A DNA stretch of 64,000 nt. Source: Aeromicrobium sp. 9AM (lineage in GTDB: Bacteria; Actinomycetota; Actinomycetes; Propionibacteriales; Nocardioidaceae). This document shows, in pieces, positions 16,142 through 25,004 of this stretch. A model generated the notes under the pieces. That model searched no databases. It was given only the letters and a program-made list of their open reading frames with translations, and was not told the origin of the DNA. The DNA lies in the NCBI RefSeq assembly GCF_902506105.1, contig NZ_LR733303.1, positions 186,001-250,000 of the forward strand. Direction: 5' to 3'. The position numbers were made by a program, and so were the translations under genes. Positions within the stretch are counted from its first letter, which is position 1; each line of letters opens with the position of its first letter.

Positions 16142-18934
16142 GTGAAGTTCACCCCACGCTCGCTCGTCGCCGCCACCGCGGTGCTGCTTGCTGCCCCCAT
16201 GCTGGCGGTCACCCCCGCCGATGCGGCAGACGACGTGACGCTCAACCTGATCGGCATCAACGACTTCCACGGCCGCATCGACGCCAACACCGTCAAGTTC
16301 GCCGGCACCGTCGAGCAGGTCCGCCAGGACGGCGGCGACGCCAACTCGCTGCTGGTCTCGGCCGGCGACAACGTCAGTGCCTCCCTGTTCGCCTCGGCCG
16401 TGCAGGGCGACATCCCGACGATCGACGTGCTCAACGACCTCGAGCTCGACGCCTCGGCGGTCGGCAACCACGAGTTCGACAAGGGCTACGACGACCTGAT
16501 CAACCGGCTCGCCCCGGCCGCCGACTTCCCGTTCCTCGGCGCCAACGTGTTCAAGAAGTCCGACAACAGCCCGGCCCTCGACCCCTACAAGATCTTCACG
16601 ATCGACGGCGTCTCCGTGGCCGTGATCGGCGCGGTCACCGAGGAGACCGGCTCGCTGGTCAGCCCCGGCGGCATCCAGGACATCACGTTCACCGACCCGA
16701 CCGATGCGATCAACGACACCGTGGATGACCTCAAGGCACTGCCGGACCCGCCGAAGGTCATCATCGCCTCGATCCACGAGGGCGCGCCCGACGGCACCCA
16801 GACATACGCGCAGAACGTCGAGCACAGCGCGGTGTTCAAGAAGATCGCCGAGCAGACCGATCCGGCCGTCGACGCGATCTTCATGGGCCACACCCACCAG
16901 GCCTACGCGTACGACGCCCCGATCCCCGGCGAGCCGGGCAAGACGCGCCCGCTGATCCAGACCGGCAACTACGGCTCCAACGTCGGCCAGATCAAGCTCA
17001 CCGTCGACGGCGAGACGGGCGACGTCAAGTCGTACGTGCAGAAGAACGTGGCTCGCACCACCACCGCGGACAGCACCCTGACCCAGACGTTCCCGCGCGT
17101 CGCGGCCGTCAAGACCGACGTCGACGCGGCCATCGCGTTCGCGGCGACGATCGGCAACCAGCCGGTCGGCTCGGTGACCGCGGACATCACGACCGCGTTC
17201 ACCGGCAACACCCGCGACGACCGGGCGAGTGAGTCGACGCTCGGGCACCTGGTGGCCGACGCTCTGCTCTCGAAGGTCAAGGACACCGCCCCTGGCGCGG
17301 ACCTCGGCATCCTCAACCCCGGCGGCATGCGCGACGAGCTGCGCTATGCGGGCGACACGAGCTCCAACCCCGCCAACACCGACGGCGTCATCACGAACGC
17401 CGAGGCCAACGCGGTCCTGCCGTTCGTCAACAACGTCAGCAGCGTGACGTTGACGGGCGCTTCGCTCAAGAAGGTCTTCGAGCAGCAGTGGCAGCGCGAC
17501 GCGGGCGGCAACGTGCCGACGCGGGCCTACCTGCAGCTGAGCACGTCGAAGAACGTCACCTACACGTACGACGCCACCCGTCCCGAGGGCGACCGCATCA
17601 CGTCCGTGACGATCAACGGTGAGCCGCTGGATCCGGCCAAGAGCTACAAGGTCGCGACGTTCTCGTTCCTCGCCACGGGTGGCGACAACTTCCGGGCGTT
17701 CACCGAGGGCACGTCCGTCGACACCGGTCTCGTGGACTACGAGGCCTGGATCGACTACCTCAAGGCCAACAAGCCGGTGTCCCCGGACTTCGCGCGTCGC
17801 TCGCTGGCGGTCACGGGTGTCAAGAGCTCGTACGAGGCCGGCAGCTCGGTCGCGGTGACGCTGCCGAAGCTCGACCTGACGTCGCTGGGCAGCCCGGCCA
17901 ACACGTCGGTGACGGCGAAGCTCAAGGCGGGCGACACCACGACCGACCTGGGCAGCTTCCCGGTCACCGCCGGCTCGGCGACCGTGGCGTTCGACCTGCC
18001 GGCCGGGCTGATCGGTGCTGCGACCCTCGAGGTCGAGGCGGCACCGACGGGCACCAAGGCCAGCATCCCGCTGGCGATCGACAAGGCGACGTCGACCACG
18101 ACGGCCACGGCTCCGGCCAAGGCCAAGACCGGCTCGACGTTCACGGTCGAGGCCACGGTCGCGTCGGAGTCGGGCGTCACGCCGACCGGCACCGTCACGG
18201 TCAAGGACGGCACGACCGAGCTCGCGACGGGTCCGCTCGTCAACGGTTCGGCCTCGGTGGAGGTCAACGCGAGCAAGCTCAGCGCCGACGACCACGAGCT
18301 CACGGTGTCCTACTCCGGCGACAGCCTGCACCAGGCCTCGTCGGGCACGACGGAGCCGATCGAGATCGTCAAGGGCGGCTCGGGCTTCGGCGCGGTCGTC
18401 GGGTCGACGCCCTACGGCACTCAGGCACTCGTCCAGCTGACGGCTGACCCGGAGGCATCCGGCCTGGTCTACGTGACGAGTGGCGGCGAGCTGGTCGGCA
18501 TGGGCTTCCTGACCGACGGCCAGGGCACGGTCAAGCTGGACAAGACCGGGTTCGTTCCGGGCGCCTACGACCTCAAGGTGTTCTACGGCGGCGACGAGAA
18601 GTTCGACCCGACGAGCACGACCGCCAGCCTGACGGTCACGAAGGGCGCGACCAAGACGACCAAGTCGTCCGTGACCAGCAAGGTCGTCCGCAAGACGACC
18701 AAGGCGACCGTCAAGGTCAAGGTGACCGGCACCGGCTTCACCGTGGAGTCGGGCACCGTACGGATCTACCAGGGCAGCACGCTCTACGGGTACGCGTCGG
18801 TCAAGGACGGTCTCGCGACGGTCAAGCTCAAGGCGTTCCCCACGTCCGGCAACAAGGCGATGACGGCGAAGTTCGCCGGCAACTCCGTCGCCCTGCCGTC
18901 CAACGGGTCGTTCACGATCAAGGTCGTCAAGTAG
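16142..18934 (+). CDS. Secreted 5'-nucleotidase / metallophosphoesterase with Ig-like tail
   Basis: 930 residues. A Sec signal peptide (residues 1 to about 30, ending TPADAADD) leads to a calcineurin-type metallophosphatase domain with INDFHGRID, GDNVSASLF, GNHEFDKGYDDL (near 108) and MGHTHQAY (near 248). A 5'-nucleotidase C-terminal domain follows (LNPGGMRDEL near 393). The last 300 residues are Ig-like repeats (PTGTVTVKDGTTELATG) homologous to the tail of the next gene. The GTG at 16142 follows GAGAGGAA and is the start giving a normal signal peptide. It probably releases phosphate from extracellular nucleotides. No sortase signal is present. Confidence 0.93.
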   Translation: MKFTPRSLVAATAVLLAAPMLAVTPADAADDVTLNLIGINDFHGRIDANTVKFAGTVEQVRQDGGDANSLLVSAGDNVSASLFASAVQGDIPTIDVLNDLELDASAVGNHEFDKGYDDLINRLAPAADFPFLGANVFKKSDNSPALDPYKIFTIDGVSVAVIGAVTEETGSLVSPGGIQDITFTDPTDAINDTVDDLKALPDPPKVIIASIHEGAPDGTQTYAQNVEHSAVFKKIAEQTDPAVDAIFMGHTHQAYAYDAPIPGEPGKTRPLIQTGNYGSNVGQIKLTVDGETGDVKSYVQKNVARTTTADSTLTQTFPRVAAVKTDVDAAIAFAATIGNQPVGSVTADITTAFTGNTRDDRASESTLGHLVADALLSKVKDTAPGADLGILNPGGMRDELRYAGDTSSNPANTDGVITNAEANAVLPFVNNVSSVTLTGASLKKVFEQQWQRDAGGNVPTRAYLQLSTSKNVTYTYDATRPEGDRITSVTINGEPLDPAKSYKVATFSFLATGGDNFRAFTEGTSVDTGLVDYEAWIDYLKANKPVSPDFARRSLAVTGVKSSYEAGSSVAVTLPKLDLTSLGSPANTSVTAKLKAGDTTTDLGSFPVTAGSATVAFDLPAGLIGAATLEVEAAPTGTKASIPLAIDKATSTTTATAPAKAKTGSTFTVEATVASESGVTPTGTVTVKDGTTELATGPLVNGSASVEVNASKLSADDHELTVSYSGDSLHQASSGTTEPIEIVKGGSGFGAVVGSTPYGTQALVQLTADPEASGLVYVTSGGELVGMGFLTDGQGTVKLDKTGFVPGAYDLKVFYGGDEKFDPTSTTASLTVTKGATKTTKSSVTSKVVRKTTKATVKVKVTGTGFTVESGTVRIYQGSTLYGYASVKDGLATVKLKAFPTSGNKAMTAKFAGNSVALPSNGSFTIKVVK

Positions 18935-18947
18935 CCACCACCCAGTG

Positions 18948-18984
18948 ATCGTCCGGGGACGGCTTCGCGCCGTCCCCGGACGAT
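18948..18984 (+). terminator. Strong hairpin after the 5'-nucleotidase
   Basis: A perfect 15-bp stem (ATCGTCCGGGGACGG with its complement) around a CTTCGCG loop begins 13 bp past the stop. There is no U-run, as usual in GC-rich actinobacteria. The nuclease ATG is only 28 bp further, so it may also act as a partial terminator or mRNA-processing hairpin between co-transcribed genes. Confidence 0.8.
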
Positions 18985-19012
18985 GCCGGCTCCATCTCCG
19001 AAAGAAGCCCTC

Positions 19013-22000
19013 ATGAAGAAGTCCTTCGTCGCCCGGTTGGGTGCCGGCCTGGCACTCGCTGCCTCGACCCTCGCCTTGCCCAGCACAGCCGATGCAGCGC
19101 CCGCCAACCACGTCGTGATCAACGAGATCTACGTCAACGGTGGCAGCGTCGGCGCCACCTATCTCAACAAGTTCATCGAGCTGTCCAACCCGACGGACCA
19201 GCCCATCGACCTCAACGGCTGGTCGGTCCAGTATCGGTCGTTCTCCGCGACAGGCAACTTCACCGGCATCACCGCACTCGGTGATCACCACATCGAGCCC
19301 GGCGGATCGTTCCTGATCGGTGGCAACGCCAATTCGACGAACGGCACGCCACTGCCGACGCCCGATGTCAGCGACACCTCGTACTCGCTGTCGGGCAACG
19401 CCAACGGCGGGACGATCGCCCTGTCCAAGACCACTGCCGCGCTGACCGGAGACCGGGCAGCCGTCCTGAGCAACGCCAACCTCGTGGATCTCGTCGGCTA
19501 CGGCGCATCCACCACGTACGAAGGCTCGGTCAAGCCGAACGGCTACTCCTTGACCGCATCGTTGAACCGGACGGGTGGCACCGACACTGACGTCAACGCC
19601 GACGACTTCGTCACTGGTGCACCCACGCCCGTTGCGTGCGGTGAGGCGTGTGACGGCGGAGGAGCGCCCGTCGATCCGCCGGTCGAGAAGACGATCGCCG
19701 AGATCCAGGGGACCGGCCCGGCCAGCCCCCTTGCGGGCAAGGCCGTGACGACGCAGGGAGTCGTGACCGCGGTCTACAAGACCGGCGGGTTCTCCGGGGC
19801 GTACATCCAGACCGACGGCACCGGCGGCGCCATCGACCTGGCGACCCACACGGCATCGGACGGTGTCTTCGTGTTCTCCTCGGCGTTCGCCGCGGCCGTC
19901 GACAAGGGCGACCTGGTCGAGGTCACCGGCACCGTGAGCGAGTTCAACGACCTCACCGAGCTGTCCACGCAGGCCGGCAACTTCACGAAGCTGGCCGGGC
20001 CCGCCGAGGGCGTCGACCCGGCGGCCGTGTCGTTCCCGCTGACCACGGCGCAAAAGGAGTCGCTCGAGGGCATGCTGCTGGCGCCCCAGGGCGACTTCAC
20101 GATCACCAACAACTACGCGACCAACCAGTACGCCGAGATCGGCCTGGCTCCGGGGACCAAGCCGTTCGACACCCCGACCAACGTGGTTGCCCCCGGCGCT
20201 CCGGCGCTGGCTCTGCAGGCGCAGAACGACGAGCGGCTGGTGACGCTCGACGACGGCGCGTCGACCAACTTCTTCTCGGCCGCCAACCAGGGCACGGCAC
20301 TGCCGTGGCTCACCGCGGACAACGAAGTACGCGCGGGAGCGCCGGTCACGTTCGACGACCCGGTCGTGCTCGACTACCGCAACAGCCTCTGGAAGCTGCA
20401 GCCCACGCAGCAGCTCCTCGCCGGCGGCAACGAGCCGGTGGAGATCGGCAACACGCGCAAGGCAGCGCCCGAGCCCGTCGGCGGTGAGCTGAAGCTCGGC
20501 ACGTTCAACGTGCTCAACTACTTCACCACCACGGCAGACGACTTCGTCGCCCTCGGCGGCGGTCGCACGTGCTCGTACTACAACGACCGCGCGGGCAACC
20601 ACATCACGGCCAACACCTGCGCGCCCGATGGTCCGCGCGGTGCGGCCGACGATGCCAACCTCGCACGGCAGCAGGCCAAGATCGTCTCGGCGATCAACAC
20701 GCTCAATGCCGATGTCGTGTCGCTCGAGGAGATCGAGAACTCGGCGACGTTCGGCCTCGACCGCGACGACGCGCTGCACAACCTCGTCGCCGCGCTCAAC
20801 ACCGCAGCGGGCGCCGGCACGTGGGCGGCGGTGCCATCGCCGGCGACCATTCCGGTCAACGGTGAGGACGTCATCCGTACGGCACTGATCTACAAGCCGG
20901 CCAAGGTCGAGACCGTCGGCACCTCGGTGGCGCTCGACAACCCCGCGTTCGCGAATGCCCGGGCGCCGCTGGCGCAGGAGTTCCGCCCGGCGGGCGGCGC
21001 GGCGTACGAGGACTTCCTGGTCATCGTCAACCACTTCAAGTCCAAGGGCTCCGGCTCCGGCGTGGATGCTGACCAGGGTGACGGTCAGGGCGCGTCCAAC
21101 CACGCCCGCACGCTGCAGGCGCAGGCGCTGATCGACTTCGCCGCGGCCCGCGAGACCGCTGCCGGCACCGACAAGGTCTTCCTGACCGGCGACTTCAACG
21201 CGTACAACGAGGAGGACCCGATCGGCATCATCGAGGGCGCCGGCTTCGTCAACGTGCCGCGTGAGCTGACCGACAAGGAGACCTACCAGTTCGACGGTGC
21301 GGTCGGCTCGCTCGACCACGTCTTCGCGTCGGCGGCGGCGTACGAGAACGTGACGGGTGCCGACATCTGGAACATCAACTCGTACGAGTCGGTGGCCCGC
21401 GAGTACAGCCGCTACAACTACAACGTCACCGACTTCTACAAGCCGGGCCCCTATCGCGCGAGCGATCACGACCCGGAGATCGTCGGGTTCGACTCGGCCG
21501 AGGCGCCGGGTCCGGTGGCGTCGACGACGACCGCGACCGCACCCGCCAAGGCAGCGTACGGGTCGACGTTCGACGTCGAGGCCAAGGTCGAGGCTGCTGA
21601 TGACGCCAAGCCCACCGGCACCGTCACGGTCAAGGACGGCGCGACCGTCCTCGCGACCGGACAGCTCACCGACGGTGCGGTCACGCTGCCGGTCGATGCC
21701 GGTGACCTTTCGATCGGCGATCACACCCTGACCGTGGCCTACGCGGGTGACGCCGGGCACGAGGCTTCGTCGACGACGGTCAAGGTCGAGGTCGTCAAGG
21801 CCGATCCTGGTCTGGCGTCGACGGTGCCGACGACGCAGTACGGCAAGGCGCCGGTCGTCAACGTCACGGCCGATGCCGGGGTCTCCGGACTCGTCACCGT
21901 GACGCACGACGGCGCGTTCGCCGGGCTGGGCTTCCTGGTCGACGGCGTCGGCAAGGTCACCTTGGGCAAGACCGCGTTCAAGCCCGGCACGTACGACCTG

Positions 22001-22363
22001 ACGGTCGCCTACGGCGGCAGCGAGTCGTACAAGTCGGACACCGCGACGGCGAGCCTGACGATCGCCAAGGGCGCGACGACGACCAAGAAGGGCACCTTCA
22101 CCACCAAGGTCGTCAAGAACGTGACCAAGGCTCAGGTGCCGTTCACCGTCTCGGCCTCCGGCTTCACGGTCAACGGCGGCACGGTGAAGGTCTTCCGCGG
22201 CAGCACGCAGGTCGGCACCGGAACCGTCGTCAACGGCAAGGTCACCGTCCGGCTCGTGCCGTTCACGACCTCTGGCAACAAGGCGCTCGTCGCCAAGTAC
22301 TCCGGCAACGCCGAGGCCGAGGCGTCGCAGGTGGCGTTCACGATCACGGTGGTCAAGAAGTAG
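19013..22363 (+). CDS. Secreted ExeM/NucH-family endonuclease with Ig-like tail
   Basis: 1116 residues. Signal peptide (MKKSFVARLGAG... to PSTADAAP, about 26 residues), lamin-tail domain (VVINEIYVNGG, FIELSNPTDQP, about 30-135), a linker with an OB-like region, then an endonuclease/exonuclease/phosphatase domain (about 490-820): LKLGTFNVLNYF, VSLEEIEN, VIVNHFKSKGSG, TGDFNAYNEEDP, SDHDPEIVGFD. Residues about 835-1116 repeat the Ig-like tail of the upstream nucleotidase. Members degrade extracellular DNA. With the nucleotidase it could turn DNA into nucleosides plus phosphate for uptake and feed the salvage genes in this window. Confidence 0.93.
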   Translation: MKKSFVARLGAGLALAASTLALPSTADAAPANHVVINEIYVNGGSVGATYLNKFIELSNPTDQPIDLNGWSVQYRSFSATGNFTGITALGDHHIEPGGSFLIGGNANSTNGTPLPTPDVSDTSYSLSGNANGGTIALSKTTAALTGDRAAVLSNANLVDLVGYGASTTYEGSVKPNGYSLTASLNRTGGTDTDVNADDFVTGAPTPVACGEACDGGGAPVDPPVEKTIAEIQGTGPASPLAGKAVTTQGVVTAVYKTGGFSGAYIQTDGTGGAIDLATHTASDGVFVFSSAFAAAVDKGDLVEVTGTVSEFNDLTELSTQAGNFTKLAGPAEGVDPAAVSFPLTTAQKESLEGMLLAPQGDFTITNNYATNQYAEIGLAPGTKPFDTPTNVVAPGAPALALQAQNDERLVTLDDGASTNFFSAANQGTALPWLTADNEVRAGAPVTFDDPVVLDYRNSLWKLQPTQQLLAGGNEPVEIGNTRKAAPEPVGGELKLGTFNVLNYFTTTADDFVALGGGRTCSYYNDRAGNHITANTCAPDGPRGAADDANLARQQAKIVSAINTLNADVVSLEEIENSATFGLDRDDALHNLVAALNTAAGAGTWAAVPSPATIPVNGEDVIRTALIYKPAKVETVGTSVALDNPAFANARAPLAQEFRPAGGAAYEDFLVIVNHFKSKGSGSGVDADQGDGQGASNHARTLQAQALIDFAAARETAAGTDKVFLTGDFNAYNEEDPIGIIEGAGFVNVPRELTDKETYQFDGAVGSLDHVFASAAAYENVTGADIWNINSYESVAREYSRYNYNVTDFYKPGPYRASDHDPEIVGFDSAEAPGPVASTTTATAPAKAAYGSTFDVEAKVEAADDAKPTGTVTVKDGATVLATGQLTDGAVTLPVDAGDLSIGDHTLTVAYAGDAGHEASSTTVKVEVVKADPGLASTVPTTQYGKAPVVNVTADAGVSGLVTVTHDGAFAGLGFLVDGVGKVTLGKTAFKPGTYDLTVAYGGSESYKSDTATASLTIAKGATTTKKGTFTTKVVKNVTKAQVPFTVSASGFTVNGGTVKVFRGSTQVGTGTVVNGKVTVRLVPFTTSGNKALVAKYSGNAEAEASQVAFTITVVKK

Positions 22364-22375
22364 GTCCGGCTCGGC

Positions 22376-23311
22376 TCAGCCCACCATCGCGCGATGGTGG
22401 GCTGGGCTGACCCCGCGTACGCGCTTGAAGGCGGCACTCAGCGCGAACGGGCTGCCGTAGCCGACCTGTCGCGCCACAGCAGCGATGGTCAGGTCGGGCT
22501 CGCGCAGCAGGTCGGCGGCGAGGTCGAGTCGCAGGGTCGTGAGATAGGACATCGCCGGTTCGCCGAGCACCGTCGAGAAGCGGCGGGCCAGCGCTGCCCT
22601 GGAGACGCCGACCTCGGCGGCCAGGACGGCCAGGGTCCAGGGCCGGGCGAGGTCGTCCTCGAGCAGGCGCAGCGCCGGACCGAGGACGGGGTCGGCAGCC
22701 GCCCGGTGCCAGGCCGGCGCGCGTGAGGCATCGCGGCCGAACCAGTCGCGTACGGCCGCGATGACCACGAGGTCGAGGAGGCGGTCGAGGAACACCTCCT
22801 GGCCGAGCTCGTCGCGCTGCATCTCGGCACACAGCACCGTCACCAGCTCGCCGTTCCACTCGCCGTCGCGCAGCACGAAGAGCTGGGGGAGGCTCCGCAG
22901 CAGCCGGGCACTGATCGCTCGGGTGCTCTCGTACGTACCGGTCACGATCATGGTCTCGCCCTCGGGATCGTTGCCCCACGACCTGGTGCCGAGGTCCATG
23001 ACATCCTCGAGGCTGTTGCCATCGGCGTCGGTGCAGTGCTGGCCAGGGTTGATGAAGATCTGCGGCTCGGAGTCGGGCTGGTCGGCGACCGTGTAGGGCT
23101 CGGGGCCGCGCGCCACCATGACGTCGCCAGGACCCAGACGTACGGGCTCCCCGCCGGCCGGCACGACCCACGCCTCGCCGCGTACGACGACCGCGATCGA
23201 CAGTGGCGCCTCGTCCTGGATGCGCAGCGACCACGGGCTCGTCAGCACCGATCGCATGAGGAACGCGCCGTTGGCGCGCGGGCCTTCGAGCAAGCCGCTG
23301 AGGGTGTCCAT
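22376..23311 (-). CDS. AraC-family transcriptional regulator with cupin domain
   Basis: 311 residues. The N-terminal part is a cupin-like ligand domain (LSIAVVVRGEAWVVPAGGEPVRL, of which only the pattern is quoted in part). The C-terminal hundred residues form the AraC double helix-turn-helix: WTLAVLAAEVGVSRAALARR and VARQVGYGSPFALSAAFKR. I use the ATG at 23311, since TAGCAT lies 7 nt upstream in leaderless spacing; another ATG exists at 23320. It is divergent from the DUF1772 gene, and an inverted repeat in the gap (23365-23385) is a likely binding site. The inducer is unknown. Confidence 0.9.
   Translation of the reverse strand: MDTLSGLLEGPRANGAFLMRSVLTSPWSLRIQDEAPLSIAVVVRGEAWVVPAGGEPVRLGPGDVMVARGPEPYTVADQPDSEPQIFINPGQHCTDADGNSLEDVMDLGTRSWGNDPEGETMIVTGTYESTRAISARLLRSLPQLFVLRDGEWNGELVTVLCAEMQRDELGQEVFLDRLLDLVVIAAVRDWFGRDASRAPAWHRAAADPVLGPALRLLEDDLARPWTLAVLAAEVGVSRAALARRFSTVLGEPAMSYLTTLRLDLAADLLREPDLTIAAVARQVGYGSPFALSAAFKRVRGVSPAHHRAMVG
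22377..22404. terminator. 28-bp perfect palindrome at convergent gene ends
   Basis: CAGCCCACCATCGC followed directly by its complement. It starts 14 bp after the nuclease stop and covers the stop and final codons of the AraC gene on the other strand. It would form a strong hairpin in either transcript, so I read it as a bidirectional terminator embedded in coding sequence. Confidence 0.75.
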
Positions 23312-23364
23312 GGCCCTCATGCTAGACGCTCACGTATGCAGATGGGTGTTTCGACTATGGAAAG

Positions 23365-23385
23365 TCTCATCCTGCGCTGATGAGA
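23365..23385. promoter_or_regulatory. Inverted repeat between AraC and DUF1772 genes
   Basis: Perfect TCTCATC-N7-GATGAGA, ending 8 bp before the DUF1772 ATG and 54 bp before the AraC start. Its place suggests an operator controlling the downstream gene. AraC proteins more often bind direct repeats, so another regulator is possible. Confidence 0.5.
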
Positions 23386-23392
23386 TGGAATC

Positions 23393-23848
23393 ATGACCAA
23401 GACTGCACTCGTCACCGCGACCGCCCTCACGGGCCTGTCGGCGGGACTGTTCGCCACCTTCTCCTACGTGATCATGCCGGGCCTCAAGCGCGCCTCAGAT
23501 GCCGCGTTCGTCGACGCGATGCGCGGCATCAACATCGCGATCCTCAACCCCGTCTTCGCCCTGACCTTCGGCGGCGCGTTCTTCGTCGGCGTGGCGGCGC
23601 TGGTGCTGGGTTGGGGCGACGCGTCGCGGCCCTGGGTCGTCGCCGGGTTGGTGCTGTACGTCCTCGGGGCGTACGTCATCACGTTCGCCGTCAACGTCCC
23701 GATGAACGACGCGCTCGAGGCCGGCAAGGGCAGCGCAGCGTCGCTGCGTGAGACGTTCGAGGACAAGTGGACGATGTGGAACCACGCCCGCGCGCTGCTG
23801 ACCACCGGCGGATTCGTGTGCCTGGTCGTCGGCGTGCTGAAAATCTGA
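23393..23848 (+). CDS. DUF1772 family membrane protein (anthrone-oxygenase-like)
   Basis: 151 residues with four hydrophobic segments (about 5-27, 50-72, 80-102, 130-150). The pattern GLFATFSYVIMPGLKR near the N-terminus and the NVPMNDAL and WTMWNHAR motifs match DUF1772, a family that includes fungal anthrone oxygenases and many bacterial proteins of unknown role. It is divergent from an AraC regulator that probably controls it. No substrate can be assigned. Confidence 0.85.
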   Translation: MTKTALVTATALTGLSAGLFATFSYVIMPGLKRASDAAFVDAMRGINIAILNPVFALTFGGAFFVGVAALVLGWGDASRPWVVAGLVLYVLGAYVITFAVNVPMNDALEAGKGSAASLRETFEDKWTMWNHARALLTTGGFVCLVVGVLKI

Positions 23849-23865
23849 CCTGAGGCCGGCTGGGT

Positions 23866-24024
23866 TCAGCGCAGGTTGCGGAGCCCGATCTCGTTCTGGG
23901 TCGCGATGTTCTGCTTCTGCACCTCGCGGCGCTGTCGCACGGTCTCCCGGAGCTCGTCGCGTTCGGTCTCAGACATCTCGTCCCAGGCGCGCTTGCGGCC
24001 CAGACGGAAGCTGCGGATTCCCAT
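23866..24024 (-). CDS. Small charged hypothetical protein (52 aa)
   Basis: Reads MGIRSFRLGRKRAWDEM and ends NEIGLRNLR. It is rich in Arg, Glu and Gln and likely an amphipathic helix throughout, with no membrane segment. The ATG at 24024 has a purine-rich GGTGAAGG upstream at good spacing. It lies 19 bp after the NmrA-like gene on the same strand, so the two are probably one transcript. I do not recognise the family; it could be an uncharacterised actinobacterial microprotein. Confidence 0.6.
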   Translation of the reverse strand: MGIRSFRLGRKRAWDEMSETERDELRETVRQRREVQKQNIATQNEIGLRNLR

Positions 24025-24043
24025 GGCCTTCACCCCCCTCCGC

Positions 24044-24874
24044 TCACCGGAAGGCTTCCGCGTGTGCGGTGGCCCACTGGCGGAACGTTCGCGGCGGGCG
24101 ACCGGTGACTGTCTGGACCGTTGGCCTGACCTGGGACTCGTCGAGGGAACCGGTGACGTAGAAGTCGAAGAACGCGTCGACGTACTGGGCAGGAGTGGTC
24201 TTCAGCATCTCCTCGCGCGCCTCGTCGTCGGGTTGCGCTTCGAAGCGAAGGGCTCGGCCGAGCACGTCGGCCAGGATGGCGACCTGTTCCTCGGGCAGCA
24301 TGGAGTCCGGGCCCGTCAGGGTGTAGACCTCGCCGTCGTGTCCCTCCTCGGTCAAGGAGACCGCGGCGACGGCGCCGACGTCGTAGGGGTCGATCGAAGT
24401 GTTCCGCACGGTGGCGAACGGGGCCCGCACGACATCACCGGCCTGCAGCTGCGGCAGCCAGCGCAGGGCGTTCGCCGTGAACGAGGCCGGTCGCAGGATG
24501 GTCCAGGCCAAACCTGACTCGCGAGCCGCGGTCTCGGACTCGGCCATCATCCGCGTCACGGCGTTGCTCAGGTCGCTGTTCCCGGCCGAGCCGCCGGAGA
24601 GCTGCACAACCTTGCGGGCGCCGGCCCGTTCGATCTCGCGCATGAGCCCCGGCATGTCGGCATAGCCGGGCAGTACGAACACGCCCTCTGCGCCATCGAG
24701 CGCCGCGCGCATCGTCTCGGGACGGTTGAGGTCTCCCACAACTGGCTCGACACCGGCCGGGAGACCCTGCTCGTCCGTGTCTCGAACCAGTGCGCGGACC
24801 GGGCGCCCCTTGCCGGCCAGGTTCGCGGCCACCTCGGACCCCACGTTGCCGGTCGCGCCCGTCACCAAGATCAT
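24044..24874 (-). CDS. NmrA-like NAD(P)-binding protein
   Basis: 276 residues of the atypical short-chain dehydrogenase group. The Rossmann motif ILVTGATGNVGSEVAANL is at the very N-terminus, followed by VRALVRDTD. VVQLSGGSAGN, WTILRPASFTANAL and VYTLTGPDSM match NmrA/YtfG-like quinone-reductase or redox-sensor proteins. It lacks the YxxxK pair of classical dehydrogenases. A ribosome site AAGGTGGA precedes the ATG. It is divergent from a LysR regulator, which likely controls it. Confidence 0.87.
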   Translation of the reverse strand: MILVTGATGNVGSEVAANLAGKGRPVRALVRDTDEQGLPAGVEPVVGDLNRPETMRAALDGAEGVFVLPGYADMPGLMREIERAGARKVVQLSGGSAGNSDLSNAVTRMMAESETAARESGLAWTILRPASFTANALRWLPQLQAGDVVRAPFATVRNTSIDPYDVGAVAAVSLTEEGHDGEVYTLTGPDSMLPEEQVAILADVLGRALRFEAQPDDEAREEMLKTTPAQYVDAFFDFYVTGSLDESQVRPTVQTVTGRPPRTFRQWATAHAEAFR

Positions 24875-24986
24875 GATCGTCCACCTTCGCCGTCCGTCGG
24901 AAGCTGCTCCGTTGGCTCGCTTCGCTGACGCACCAAAGTCTGGTTCTGTGTCGTACGGCCATCAACGCCCGATTCGATATGGCAGT

Positions 24987-25003
24987 GATTAGTATGAGTA
25001 ATC
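24987..25003. promoter_or_regulatory. LysR-type operator
   Basis: GATTA-N7-TAATC overlaps a candidate -10 (TAGTAT, 24990-24995) of the LysR gene and ends one base before its ATG. LysR proteins bind partly symmetric T-N11-A sites in the divergent gap with their target, here the NmrA-like gene. Both autoregulation and target control are inferred. Confidence 0.6.
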
Positions 25004-25004
25004 G

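Noticed and set aside
16070..21907. A 1945-codon open frame on the minus strand across the nucleotidase and nuclease genes
   Set aside because: It is composed of Arg/Val/Asp/Gly-rich low-complexity sequence, the usual antisense shadow of GC-rich genes. The plus-strand products have signal peptides and family motifs.
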